Assembly (NCBI RefSeq): GCF_932274485.2 | Contig: NC_065879.2 | Location: 37,318,436 to 37,382,435 of the forward strand | From: Patella vulgata | Lineage: Eukaryota > Mollusca > Gastropoda > Patellidae | DNA length: 64,000 nt | Reading direction: 5' to 3' | Shown: one piece after another, positions 43,861 through 56,040 of the stretch | Layout: each line of letters begins with the position of its first letter | How positions within the stretch are numbered: position 1 is the stretch's first letter | Made by a program: the position numbers and the translations under genes | The notes under the pieces: generated by a model | Told to the model about the DNA's origin: nothing | Database searches by the model: none | The model's input: only the letters and a program-made list of their open reading frames with translations

Positions 43861-45121
43861 GTTCTCTATCCATCTCTTGCAAAATGTGGGCGTATCCTGC
43901 CCGACAGTCGCTGTTTCTTTCAATGTGGTTTTTTTTTGTGTGTGTGTAGCCGTGTATTTAACAGCAGTGATTAATTAATATTTGCGAATTTGACTCTGAA
44001 TTAAAGTTTCTGGTCGTCATTTTTGGGTGTTAAGCAGTGGAAAGGTAGATAAAATCCGAAAAATGAAAAACCGAAATATCAATCAGTAGCTTTAAGAAAG
44101 CAAAATCAAAATATCATCGGTGAAAGTCTTACAGATGTGGGTACTGGAATTCGACTTAAGACGCATCAAAGACCCGACATGCGACTCGTTATAAAATATT
44201 GATCGCGACACGAGATAACCTAGTTGTCCGAAGTTTCGAGTAAGCAAAACTGGTGAAAATGAAATGCTTACCCGTTTGATGAACTGGCGACTTAAACGGA
44301 ATTGGGCTTGGTGAAGACTTGGGACTCGCCTCGGACTCTCGCGACTTGTTCCCACCAATAGGCTGGGTAAATCAAAAGATTTTAGCTTAGACTTACGGTT
44401 AGTGGTATGGTAGTAGCTGTTGGTTTAACGTTCGCTCATGGGTGGCGCTGGCTTGTTTTGGGCCTTTTTTGACGAAAGTGAATTTGGTCGTTTTGGAATT
44501 TGTCCGTTTGACGATGTCCAGTTTATATATCGTCTGCTGAATGTTGACGAATTTTCAATTCAGTATCTTTTTTTATTAATACAGAACGGAATCGAACCAT
44601 TTTTGGACTGTTATCTAATAGCACACGAGATTTGAATTGACAACCAGCCAATAATATGTTACATTCCCTATTTATGCAAGTTTTATTGCGTACCTGTTAA
44701 TGCACCTATTTATAGGTTAGTTTTGTAAGATTTATAAAAAAACATTACGATAAAAGAACAGTTTAACATTACAGTTATAAGGACTGTTACAATCAAAAAG
44801 TAATAATAGAATAGGAGACACTATTACGTGTTAACCAACAACTAAAAAACTGTATAGGGCGGTATATTGAATATCCAAATACAAACCTTCTATATTGATC
44901 CAAGTTCGATATAATAGCTAATCACTTTCCTTTCGAGAAAAATACAAAAGCCAATTCAACGATAAAGAAATTGTATGGTTAAACAGGTTAATGGTCCTGT
45001 ATATAATACTGGGTGTTTCTGTTCGTCCTAGAATCGTTCTAGACATCCTATATATTCTGGTTTGAGTCAAACGATTAACACCTAAATATTGAAAATTATT
45101 GTTAAATGTATAGCTATTTAA
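43861..45121. other. Region upstream of the mucin gene
   Basis: Presumed promoter and 5' UTR region of the gene starting at 45122. No TATA box or initiator is clear, and 5' UTR exons could lie here. Open frames up to 88 codons (44092-44358 minus) have no motifs. Confidence 0.35.
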
Positions 45122-45154
45122 ATGGATAGCAGAAATGAACAAGATGTCGACAAG
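45122..45154 (+). CDS. Mucin gene exon 1: 11-codon start exon
   Basis: MDSRNEQDVDK, then GTTAGT donor. The phase (0) matches exon 2 (VSDHFRFV). Context TTTAAATGGA is acceptable. An upstream start cannot be excluded. Confidence 0.6.
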
Positions 45155-48100
45155 GTTAGTTCACATATTCACGTTTTTCGTCCCAACCAATCACACAGAT
45201 AAAGTAACCGAGTGTTCACACGTTATCGACTTCATATATTTAAACCGCACGTGTTAGTCCCAACTGAAAACCTAGCTACGAGAACGTAGCTAAATACGTT
45301 GAGATATACTTCTGTGCTTGTTTTTAGCTACGATTGGGTGCCTTTAGTACGAAGTGGCAAATTCAATTTCTTTATTAATACATGTAACATCTTAAAAATA
45401 TGATAATTTAATACTATTAAGACTAATTAGTGGCACAACTATCGCATAACTCCAAATATTCGCGTTTAAATTAATGAAGCGTTGTTTTTATCCGACATAC
45501 ACCGTCATACATCTCCCGTTAAAAAATGGCGTTCCCAGTAACGGCTTAACGCCTCGGTTTTAAATACGATGATTTATACCCGTTCAGGTAGGATTATATG
45601 CTTAATTGTAGTTGGATGTGGCAGAAATATTATAAATAACAATCAATCGTTTTGATGAAAAATATTGTCAATTTTGCTTACTGGGGCCCGATATGATTAG
45701 CGTTGGGGTACGTGGAACTATATAGCAGGGTTGAGAGATGAGGTTTGTTATCAACTGAAAACCCTGTAAAGTGATTTATATATGGTATACTCTCATTATT
45801 ACATCTTGTTACTGTTTTACCCCCCCCCCCCAATAAAAAATATATTAATTATATTTTAAATTTGCATTACACGATCATCCATTATAATTATAGTTGGTTC
45901 TGATATTATTTAACCCATGTCACAATTATATGAAACTCAAGTTAAGTAGAAGTTTATTTCTGGCTTGTATTCCATATATCTGTGTCATGTGTTATTTTAT
46001 TCAGTTACTGAAATCCACCTAAAAAATAACTGATCTTGTGTATTATATTCGTACATTAGATGTACGCACCTATTTTACCTCAATGTGGAATTTACAACTG
46101 AAGTTTATTTCGTATCCAAAAGACATGTTTGGAAAGAAAATTGAATTATTTGAATGTACACATAAAAAAGTTACGTCTGTCTGGGTTGACAAATAAACCC
46201 CACAAATTAAAATGCATGCACACTCTACCCATGCCTATTTTGGTTTGTATATTATAAATGAACGCACACTAACAAACAAACAAACAGGTTTGATCTGAAC
46301 ATTTATAAATATTCATTGATAATTATATTGAAAATACTAATATTTCAAGCGATAAGAATGTAGACTTGTCATGGGTTGACATCAAGTGATTTAAAGGTAC
46401 TTTCAGGCCCCTTTTCGGTATATCGCTAGGATGACTTACAGTTAAAAACGAAACGAGATCAACAAAACTTTATTAATAATTAAGATGGCTATGGGGTTAT
46501 ATAAGAAAGTCTATAACGGATATTTTACTTTTACCATGGGGCTCGGCCTTGTGCTTGATCTTGGTCTCCTTAACCCTCCTGTGAATTTACTCTGGATTTT
46601 AATTATTTCAGGTCAGTGATCACTTTCGTTTTGTTAATCGCGAAATCCTGAAAGAAGACTGGCAGAATCTCCATGATAATTATGAGTTCTATACTGGAAA
46701 AACATCACCTGTAGACCAATCAACGCCCAAAAAACAAGTTCTTGTGGACTTTGAGAATCTTCAGCGATTCTATTCGTCGACTAAACCTGAAAAAGAATTC
46801 TGGATACCGGTAAGTTGTTTCGCCGATACTAATGCTTTTATCTTATGATATTAAACATTCACATTAAGAAAAAGGATACTATTTTTTACTGTGGGCTATT
46901 TTCCTTCTCCACACGTTACATCAATTTTAAAGATACATCATGGGAGATTAGATAAAGAGCTGGCAGTTCTCACTGTAATAGTTAAAAACTAGATAATATA
47001 AAGTGAATTTGCTGAAAATTTCTGTCAAATTGATCCACTCTGAACCGAGTAGCGATTGAATTTTGGGCCTAGCCTCGATCATCATTACTTAAGCCGGTAC
47101 GATAAAAAAAAACCATAGCCCCGATTATCCATTTTTGATTTAATTATGAATGAGCATTGAGCAACAGATCGGGTTATAATCCAGTAAATATCGCAGGCTA
47201 GCGATGACATCGAGAGTTCATTATGATCTGGATACATGTTAATTAATGTCTAAATAATAATTTAGATAACATTTCGGGCCCAACGGAAGATCTGCAATTG
47301 GCAGATTTAGCTGTTGCATAATGTATGTTTAAATGTAAAATAAATATGTCGGCGGGTTTTTTTCTGCATCCCATGCATTTTCTTTCCTTTCACATAGCCA
47401 TCGACTAAATTCCGAAGTTCAACCAAAGATCAGTACTTTTCTCCATTTAGCGGTGCCTCTTCATATGGCGATCCCAACCTTTTCATTGCACCAGACAGCA
47501 CCGAATCCTTCCATTTAGGCAGCAGCAATGAAGAGAAAACGAAGTCTGGTGGACCGTCAAAATCCTGCATGCTTGCACTTTGTTTGTTGGCACTGTTATT
47601 TTTTCTAGCTATAACTTGTGGGATTTTTCTGACAGTTCTGCTACCAAGTAAGCTACATGTTTCATTAATATCCATATCTCAACATTCGCTCTGAATTACG
47701 TGAATGATGAATCTGAATATTTATTTTGTAAATATATCGCTTTCTGTATTTCATTTGACTTGGCAATATTTTCGAGTTTGTTTATTAGACGTGTTAGACT
47801 GAACCTGATCAGTTTTCCTATGATATTAATTTTGAAATAACCAAATTTGAATTTCGAGTCGTTTTTATTTTGTCAATTGAATTGTAGTTTTTATGGCGTT
47901 TGTATTATATTTTTTCTTTATAGATTCCTCCGAAGCAAGTGAAGGTAATATTTTCAGAATTACAATTTTTTTTTAGTGTGCGACTTTATAAAACCAACAA
48001 GTCACTTCATGGATTAACTTGAAGCTTTGCATAATTATTTTGAGTGTTCCATTATGTGTTATGCAGTTTATTAACTTGTGAACATTTGTAAAGTTGAACT

Positions 48101-50548
48101 GTTTTTGAATCTATGAGTAATTGTAAAATCAAGACGTTTTACTCTTATGGCGATAATTTATGCCTTGGAGTATTGGTCCGTGGATAGCTTTGAACTTTTA
48201 CAGCAATTACCTACATATATTAAAGATGTGTACCGCCTAGTTTTGGCTTGTTTCATTAATTTGTGTGAAATACTGTTTTGAAATTTGTACAATAATTTTT
48301 TGAAGTTGGTCAACATTTCAACTTGATAATGGTTTTACAAGAGAGCGTGTTTTTGTGCAGTTCACGATGCAGTTGTTAAATTTGCTTTTTCATTTTCAGC
48401 TTGGGTAATTTACTGATAATGACAAGTTATGATATTCTGTTTTTAAGCGTCTTTAGCAGGACAGGTTGGAAATGGAGAACAAGATATTACTACTACCACA
48501 CGACCTGCAACTACCACTCTATCCGTAACTACTACAGAACCCACGACCACTACACAATCCGAAACTACTACACAATCCGTAATAAATACCCAAAATGCAA
48601 CAAGTACACAACCAATAATCACTAATGTATCTGTAATAAATACACAATCGGCAACTACTAAACCTGATGTACAAACTAAAACCACAACTGTATCCAAAGC
48701 TACCACTGACACAATAACTGCTACTGACCAAATAACTACACCCGAATCCGTAACTACAACTGAGTCAATAACTACAACTGAATCTGTAACTACAACTGAC
48801 CCGGCTACTCAACTTGTAACTACTATTGAACCTGCGACTACTACGGAGCCGGTAACTACAGCTGGAGCTGCAACTACTACTGAAGCTGCAACTACTACTG
48901 AAGCTGCAACTACTACTGAGCCTGCAACTACAACTGAACCTACAATTACTACAACCGAACCAGCAACTACAACCGAACCCGAACCAGCAACTACAACCGA
49001 ACCTGCAACTACAACTGAGTCAATAACTACAACTGAACCTGTAACTACTACTGACCCGGCTACCCAACTTGTAACTACTATTGAACCCGCAATTGCTACA
49101 GAACCGGTAACTACAACTGAAGCTGCAACTACTACTGGACCTGCAACTACAACTGAACCTGCAACTACTACTGAATCTGTAACTACCACTCAACCTGCAA
49201 CTACAACTGAACCTGTAACTACTGAACCTGTAACTATTACTGACCCGGCTACTCAACGTTTGACTACAACTGAAGCTGTAACTACTACGGAACCGGTAAC
49301 TACAACTGGGCCTGTAACTACTACTGAGCCTGCAACTACAACTGAACCTGTAACTACTGGTGAACCTGCAATTACAACTGAAGCTGCAACTACTACTGAA
49401 CCTGTAACTACTGGTGAACCTGCAATTACAACTGAAGCTGCAACTACTACTGAATTTGTAACTGAACCTGCAACTACAACTGAACCTGCAACTACAACTG
49501 CACCTGTAACTACAACTGAACCTGCAACTACGACTGAACATGTGACTACAACTGAACCTTTATCTACAACTGAACCTGCAACTACTAATGAATTTGTAAC
49601 TACAGCTAGACCTGTAACTACTAATGACCCGGCTACTGAACTTGCAACTACTATGGAAACTACAGCTACTATTGAGTCAATAACTACACCTGAACTTTTA
49701 ACTACAATTGCACCTGTAACTACTACTGAGTCAATAACTACCACTGAACCTACAACTTATTATAGGGGTGTGTTTTATGTTTATTTGGGGCTAATACAAA
49801 AATTCAAAATTACTTAAACAAATTTAGCACTTTGTTGATTTTAAACACTTTTGCCTTTATACCGGTATGTTTTATTTCCATTTAAGGCTTATAAAAATGT
49901 CAAAATTTCTAAAACAAAATTAGCACTTTGTTGAAACTATACACTTTTGCAATTAGAAAATAATTAAATTTGGTATTCAATAAATAGCCCTTTAATTTGT
50001 TATCCGTATTAAAAATCAGTTTACTTGGTGTTTTTTTCAGGTTTTGCTTTTACCCAGGCACGTTACATGGTGTATGAAGGTGAAGGTTATCCAAGATTGG
50101 TTTGTTCTTTGGATTTAGTTACTCAGTATATGGATGTTACTGTTGAAATCAAGACGGACAGTACGAATATTGGAATGGCTGATTTAAAAACTGACAAAGT
50201 TACCAGCTTTAAAGAAAATATCGTTGTAACAATTAAACGAAATGGAAATGACGTCGATATTAGCGTCATGTTTGAAAATTATACATGTGCAGATAGTGGT
50301 TTGTACAGTTGTACGGCTAGTCATGATGGTTTTGACACGGTTACTACACTGACCGAACTGGTAATAGAAGGTAAATGATGTGATGACGATCGAGACACGC
50401 GAGATTATAGAAGCTAAACCCCTTTGATTAAGGGTTGATCTCAAATTTTATTTCGATACGTGATTGCAAAAAATCTATACCATTAAATTTAAGTTTTTAA
50501 ATAGCAAGCGGAAGTCAGTCTGTTTACTAATTTGGGTGTGTTTTGGGG

Positions 50549-50596
<48 letters not shown>

Positions 50597-53500
50597 AGCT
50601 TTGTGTGCAAAATATTAAATGTGGATACACCACAAAGCAAATCGACAACATTTTTACCCTAAACAAAGATCTCTAATGATTATTTGTGAATTTATAAAAA
50701 CTTACATTTAACTCAGGCGTATAATTATATTGTCTTCAGCTGTGTCCATTGGTCCGTTTCATTTCTCAGCAATTATTCTTGGATTGTTCAAATATTGGCA
50801 ACAAGTTTTCATTTAGTAGTACGCTGTAATATTTTTTTGCGATTGAAATTTTCTCCCTTATGAAAGCCTGTACTACACCATACTGCGCGTTTGATTAGTT
50901 CTAATCTCGGGACATTGCTTCAGGAATATGGTACTACACAGGACAGGGTTCTTGGCATACTCCTGGCAGTGTTTCGTTTGATTAGAGCTAATCCAACTAC
51001 TCACTGCTGTAAACAAAGCAAATTCTTGTTCTAAATTATCACTGGTCAATAGTCCGATTAACAACCAATAGCTTACTGCGTAACAATACAAAACAGAGCT
51101 CAAAATTGGACTAAATATGTTTACATAACGTTACGTCATGACTCACGATTTTATTATGCCCAATTAACCAGTGCAAAGCAGAATATTGCAGAAAAACTAA
51201 TTGTGTGACAAACAAGGCTATCAACTGTCAACACGATTTTGTAAACAATATCGTTTTGAGACAAACAACACTTTCATCGTTTTTAATACCTTAAATCACT
51301 GTCCAAAGTTTTAGGGAAGACCCCTGATTAAACGAAGGGCTGTCATGTTGCTGTGCTTTTGGATAGATGTGATTGAACGGGAAGAATAGACACACTCCCT
51401 CAAAAGCGCAAGTATCAGTAGCTAATCCAGCAATGGTCAGAGAGGGATTTCTCGGGCCATTGCTTCAGGAATATGGGTTCGTGGCTGAATGTATCAAATC
51501 ATAATGGTTAACACTTAACTGATTAACGGGTATATTAGATTAAGGATATCACTCGTATAACAAAATACCACTAACATAGATGATTGGAAGAAATAAAGTA
51601 ACGTAATGAACACATAGGCCTAATCTTGGTTAAATGTCTTATGTTAAAGGCTATGTTTTAAGTCCTGATGCGTCGTTTGCATTTTTCGCTAAAATATCTA
51701 ATTTCTCAACGCTTAATCAACGCTACGGATAAGAACAGTGGGACGTTAAACCCCATTTCATTTCGTTTCATTTAATCCACGCTAGTAGGTACTCAGATTG
51801 ATTATTTTAACATTTGATCAAGAAAACAAAATCATACCAACGCTAGATAATGTCCCGGCTAGGATTCAATCAGATTTAAAAAGGCCTATCAATAGATTTT
51901 CACAGATAACAAAATGTCGGTGGGCTTGTTGTGTAGCGAGCAGCAAAGATTGACGAAATTTCAATATCACATTTCTTTGTAAATATTGAACGGAATTGAA
52001 CCATTTATGGACTAGTATTCATATTAGAGATTCATCTTCCACAATGTTGTAGCGCTAAAATGACGCATCTTGACTTTAACCGTTCAATTAACTCATTTTC
52101 TTTGTTCATGTTTTAGTTCGACCAAGATTAGAAATACCAAGATATTTACTAGAGGGGGTACAATCTCAGACATTTTCTTGCAACAGTAAAGCAGGTAGTC
52201 AAGTCAGTTGGTCAATAGAGTTTAATACTGGTACAACTATTTCGCCATACAATGTTAACCATCAAACAGTGGAAACATCAGAGGGATTTCAATGTATTCA
52301 TCAACGGTCATCATTTACTAAAACATTTGATATTGGTTTAAATGACACAACTTTATGTTGTAATGTGAAATATGAAAACCAAACTCAGTTACAAGCCTGT
52401 GAACAGCTATACATTTTAGAAAGTAAGTCCGTCTTTAATCGTTTATATCACATTTTCATCAAATATTTGTACTGTGTACACTTACCGTTATTGGTATTCT
52501 TCTGCTGATAAAAGGACTATCGACTCTTATGGACACATTATGCTCTCTCCCTTATGATTTATACATGTTTTAGTTAAAATATCTTTGCTGTGTTGGCCTA
52601 CACGTAATAATTGGAATTCTTCTGGTATGCAAGCACCCCGGCTGTTATAGGCGTATAACGTATTTACGTGTTTTATTTTTAAAAAGATGCATTGTGAAAG
52701 ATCTAAATCTGTTTATTGCAGGTCTATATTCTGGCTTCAAATGTTAGAAAAAGTATTATTTAGACATGTTCACATGCAAAGCCCATAATCAACTTTTTAA
52801 AACATCGGATGACCGGTGCATTAAAAGGATTAAAACATCCGCACAATTAATGATTTAACGTTAAAATGGATAGTCGAGCCTGTGTGTATTATCGTGGCAA
52901 TGGTACTTGACAATCGAGACTATTTTAAGTAAAACTTCAAACACTCAGAATAAAGTAATTAGACTGACATTTTCTATATATATTTATATTTCATTGTCTA
53001 TTTTTGAACTATATTATTATAGCAAAAACGACCAGCTCTTTGTCTAAATCTTACATAAAACATCCATGGCCCGTGAGAACGGGGAGGGGGAAGGTGGTAT
53101 TCCGAGTAAGGTTTTTAAAAATATTTGTTGATATATTAATAAAAATATACTATTACTTGATCTTAAAGTAGAAGAAATTCGGCGAATGTGTGTACCTAGT
53201 GGCGTGGGTAGGATTAAAATCGGATTCAGTTAGTTCACTTTTTTTTGGAAAAATTGTTGAATTTAAAATTATAAGCCACCTACCCGGACAATCACGGTCC
53301 GTCCTCGTTCTGTTTGAGGCTCTCATTACCGTCAAGGTAATCGGGGCCTAGTACGGGCCTGTAGAACTTTACAATGATGGTGAGCGCGCCAGTGTCGCGC
53401 TCTGCCGCCAGTGATCATGTATGTGATTATCGATCGCTCATGTAGGCTGGTATCCGATCATTAGGACCGAAACTGAAAGAGAAGCGTTTACTTTGTTTCG

Positions 53501-54913
53501 TTAGGCGCTAAAAATCGCTATGTCATTCAATGTTTGCCAATTGCGGATCTTTTTGAAAAGCTCATCCGTTCGGTCAGGCAATTTTAAGTATGGAAAATGG
53601 CTTGTCTCGTAATGTTAATTTTGTTAAGGCTATTGATGAGTTAGCGTCCAAGTGTGCACGAAAAGTTCCGTTTGAAATCAGTTCAACGAATAGTTTATGT
53701 GATTAAAAAATTCATGTTTGATATTTTGGCGTCTGGTCACGGTTTTTGTTTTTTCTATTTCTTTGCCTGCTTAAAATTTGCTGCCAGACTCTGTGTTTTA
53801 GCAATGTGACCTACAGTTATCCCAGATACACGCCCAAATGACGCTAGAGACCTTGTATCTTTTAAAAAATTTCGACCCTCCTTTGACGATCTGTTTGTCC
53901 CAGGGCCCTGAGAGCCCTGTCACGGGCCCTGAATACATCTCAAACAATAGTAAAAAGACATTTGCATCAGAGGATTTTTTTTCCCACTCTAGTGGAACTT
54001 AGTTTTCCGTTCTTATTTCACACACCAAAAAGCAAAAAATGTAATTGACCAATATTTACTGAATTAAATAATCAACATCAATAATAATTCATATCTATTT
54101 CAGGTGACTATTGTAAAGATAAGCGGTTTGGTTTTAAAGATTATCCGTATGATGATTGTTTTCTTCGTGTTTTCTGTCTCTCTGGAACTCAATTAGTTGA
54201 TAATGAATGTGAAGAACAAAATAAATGTTTTAATAAAGAAACACAGTTATGTGATATCGTTCCACGTAAGTATTCTTTGGAGAATATAAGTTTCCACCCA
54301 GCTGTCTGTCAGCATAACAGTTTTCCGAAATTTTCTTCGTAATACTCAAGTCATGGTCGACGCACTTTTCGGAAAACACCGGTCCAAGGCGTGTTGATTA
54401 AGTGAATTGAGTTGTTCATAAATATATAGTGATTAATATTTAATATGTGCCATGGATGGGATTCTCCTCTAAGAGAAAAATGATACCTAGTATTGGAGTG
54501 GGGAGGGGGCAGACTGAAGTTTGTAAAAAATAAAATCGTCATTTTGACATCATTAATCCATGACTATTTTAGGTTTCTAAATTATAAGTTCATTAGAAAA
54601 TGATGGAGAATTATATCTGAGCAATAAGCTAAATATATTAATTGAGGTGACAATATTATAATACTGTTTCTATTGATTTAGCTAAAACTAATTACATTTT
54701 CTGATTTCAGCCCAAGGTGTTGGAGATCCATACTCATGTTCACTAAAACCAGATGGATTCTATATACCAATTAAAGATAAATGTCGACAATACGCTGTAT
54801 GTCAATCGAAACTAAAGTTTAATCTTCATTGTGGTTTCGGGGAATATTTTACAAATAACCAAACATCCCATTGTTCTACAGACTTATCAAAAGCTTCAGA
54901 ACCTTGTTTGTAA
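45122..54913 (+). CDS. Type II membrane mucin with two Ig-like and two chitin-binding domains
   Basis: Nine coding exons: 45122-45154, 46612-46809, 47398-47647, 47924-47944, 48460-49767, 50041-50370, 52117-52422, 54104-54265 and 54711-54913. All are GT-AG, frame is unbroken, 2,811 nt, 936 residues. There is no signal peptide: the N-terminus (1-133) is hydrophilic, a 27-residue hydrophobic segment (134-160) would anchor it with the C-terminus outside. Then come a Thr-rich PTS mucin stalk (about 176-600), Ig-like domains at 604-713 and 714-815, and Cys-rich chitin-binding modules at 816-870 and 871-936. Introns 3-8 are all phase 1. Two TTAA MITEs lie in introns. A surface receptor or pathogen/chitin-binding mucin is inferred; a gut-lining or shell-related role is possible. 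The first exon rests on a short 11-codon match and is the weakest part. Confidence 0.87.
46612..46809 (+). CDS. Mucin gene exon 2: cytosolic domain
   Basis: 66 codons from VSDHFRFVNREILKEDWQ to EKEFWIP. Hydrophilic and charged, with Tyr residues (NYEFYTG, RFYSST) that could be signalling sites. Acceptor TTATTTCAG, donor GTAAGT. No known domain recognised. Confidence 0.85.
46931..47328. mobile_element. Palindromic MITE of the TTAA family, copy 3 (intron 2)
   Basis: TTAA at 46927-46930 and 47329-47332. AGATACATC left end and GATAAAGAGCTGGCAGTT subterminal block as in copy 1; right end CAGATTTAGCTGTTGCATAA. Inserted between exons 2 and 3 of the mucin gene. Confidence 0.78.
47398..47647 (+). CDS. 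Mucin gene exon 3: membrane anchor
   Basis: 83 codons and one base. It encodes a Ser-rich cytosolic stretch, a basic edge (EEKTKSGGPSKS) and the 27-residue hydrophobic segment with CMLALCLL at its start and TVLLP at its end. Positive charges on the N-side favour the inside-N, type II orientation. Confidence 0.88.
48460..49767 (+). CDS. Mucin gene exon 5: Thr-rich PTS stalk
   Basis: A single 1.3-kb exon, open throughout, made of TTTEPA/TTTEPV hexapeptides (18-bp units ACT-ACA-ACT-GAA-CCT-GCA and variants). A larger unit containing DPATQLVTTIEPA recurs near 48805, 49054, 49244 and 49628. Expected to be heavily O-glycosylated. The donor GTGTGT at 49768 is not the consensus but is the only one that keeps phase with exon 6. 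Confidence 0.9.
48480..49758. repeat. 18-bp minisatellite coding the TTTEPx repeats
   Basis: Repeats within exon 5, showing both unit-level and higher-order duplication. Copy number is likely to vary between alleles. Confidence 0.9.
50041..50370 (+). CDS. Mucin gene exon 6: first Ig-like domain
   Basis: 110 codons in one phase 1-1 exon. LVCSLDL supplies the first Cys; NYTCADSGLYSCTAS supplies the D-S-G-x-Y-x-C signature of an Ig F strand. FENYT carries an N-glycosylation site. Length suits a V- or I-set domain. Confidence 0.88.
50554..50592. repeat. (AG)n microsatellite in intron 6
   Basis: About 19 perfect GA repeats. Confidence 0.95.
50594..52116. other. Rest of intron 6 of the mucin gene
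   Basis: CGGGACATTGCTTCAGGAATATG near 50912 recurs at 51454 (TCGGGCCATTGCTTCAGGAA), and TTAGAGCTAATCCA near 50981 recurs in part at 51420, so a worn repeat is present. A SINE tail lies at 51727-51773. Confidence 0.45.
51727..51773 (+). repeat. SINE solo tail (family A or B)
   Basis: GGACGTTAAACCCCATTTCA with TTTCGTTTCATTT, preceded by AAGAACAGTG. Only the 3' end is present. Confidence 0.7.
52117..52422 (+). CDS. Mucin gene exon 7: second Ig-like domain
   Basis: 102 codons, phase 1-1. FSCNSKAGSQVSWSIEF gives the Cys and Trp of the Ig core; LNDTTLCCNVKYENQTQ gives the second Cys plus two N-glycosylation sites (NDT, NQT). An extra Cys pair (FQC, QAC) may form another disulfide. More diverged than the first Ig domain. 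Confidence 0.82.
52685..53064. mobile_element. Palindromic MITE of the TTAA family, copy 4 (intron 7)
   Basis: AGATGCATTGTG at the left with TAAATCTGTTTATTGCAGGT next; right end CCAGCTCTTTGTCTAAATCT. TTAA is clear on the left only. Confidence 0.72.
53065..54103. other. Rest of intron 7 of the mucin gene
   Basis: A GC-richer block (about 53280-53480) with GTGAGCGCGCCAGTGTCGCG stands out from its AT-rich flanks and may be an unrecognised repeat. No exon seen. Confidence 0.4.
54104..54265 (+). CDS. Mucin gene exon 8: first chitin-binding-like module
   Basis: 54 codons with six Cys: spacings 14, 5, 10, 5 and 7 residues. The 14-5-10 start and a total of 13 between the fourth and sixth resemble CBM14 with one extra Cys. 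Aromatic residues (DYPYDDCF) fit a sugar-binding face. Less typical than the next module. Confidence 0.72.
54711..54913 (+). CDS. Mucin gene exon 9: second chitin-binding (CBM14) module and stop
   Basis: Typical CBM14: YSCSLKPDGFYIPIKDKC, CRQYAVC, LHCGFGEYF and final Cys residues with spacings 14, 5, 9, 13 and 10. TAA at 54911-54913 follows EPCL. NNQTS is an N-glycosylation site. Confidence 0.9.
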
Positions 54914-54920
54914 TCATCAA

Positions 54921-54922
<2 letters not shown>

Positions 54923-54954
<32 letters not shown>

Positions 54955-54956
54955 TA
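54923..54956. repeat. (ATT)n microsatellite in the mucin 3' UTR
   Basis: About eleven repeats starting ten bases after the stop. ATTAAA at 55033-55038 could serve as the polyadenylation signal. Confidence 0.85.
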
Positions 54957-55820
54957 ATGAGAGAGAGATAATGCAGAGTGCAATATCTTGTTCGTGACGT
55001 GATAGCTTTCTTTTGTAATCAATTTTTGTATTATTAAATGCTTCAAATCATTCTTCATGCGATGAGTTGTTGTGTCGGGTTCAGTATATTATTAATTCCC
55101 TGGGATCTATTTATCAAATGTCTTACCTCATCAGAGGTATCTGCTTAGAATAGTCTTAAAACTGTTAGAATTAGTGTCAACACTGTACAAATTTAGTTAC
55201 TACTAGAGCAACGGTCAAGCTGTAAAGGACTGGCATAACTTTTATCAAGACAAAAAATTTATTTGCAATACGTATTTTAAACTATATTTACATGTATCTA
55301 TTTAATGTGTACATTTTCCCACGTGCAATTAATTGTTACTTAGGTCTGGAAATGGCTCAGCGCTAGTCTGTTTTGGACGCAATGGATACAACATCTTCAT
55401 AAAAATATGATTTATTTTAACAGGCGTAACCTTTACTATAAACACTCCATTCCCCTATTCAGAACAAGCACCAAGGAAAACAAACCCATCTTTGTACATT
55501 ATGTAGTTTATTGTTGTTTAAAGTATTATATGTATATGTGTATATTTAAACTTTATAAGTTTTTAAACCAAAATTTGATAATTTGTGATCGCTTTCAATT
55601 AATAGATAAAAGTATATATAGATACATAAGAGTACTTTTATACTTTGAAATAATAACTTTCACGTCTTATAATATCTATAGGTCACAGTGTTTGTGAGCA
55701 ATGCACGTGCTGGTATTTAAGAGTTTTGTTTGACAGTAGCACTATCCCTGTCACTTAGTCGGAGCAGAACTGTCATTAAAGTTCTTGGAACCCAGTGTAG
55801 ATAAGCTGACATGCGACAAT
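54957..55820. other. 3' UTR and intergenic DNA
   Basis: No gene recognised; a 96-codon AT-rich frame at 55407-55697 has no motif. Confidence 0.4.
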
Positions 55821-56040
55821 TAGGGTTAACGTCATTTCGGGACTAATATAATGATATTGTTCAATTTTATTTTAATAAACAGTGAGTAGAGGAAAAGGGA
55901 GGAACCGAAGAAAACACACGGGGATAGGCTGACGACCCTATTACTGGTCACGTACATGATGGGAATCGAAACCACGCCATCGATTCAATGACAGACCTTG
56001 TGATGAACGCGCACGCGTTATGCGACAAATCAACCCCCTG
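55821..56040 (-). repeat. SINE family B, diverged copy
   Basis: Minus strand: ACGCGTGCGCG head, GGTTTCGATTCCC, GTGTGTTTTCTTCGGTTCCT and CACTG centre, then TAGTCCCGAAATGACGTTAA. The tail is shortened. Confidence 0.75.

Noticed and set aside
46539-46632. ATG just upstream of mucin exon 2 as an alternative start
   Set aside because: Its frame differs from that of exon 2 and meets a stop at once (GGT CAG TGA). Exon 1 at 45122 fits in phase.
48443-49744. Long minus-strand frames rich in Val/Ser opposite the mucin exon
   Set aside because: They are mirror readings of the 18-bp repeat. Splice sites, Ig and chitin-binding exons all support the plus strand.
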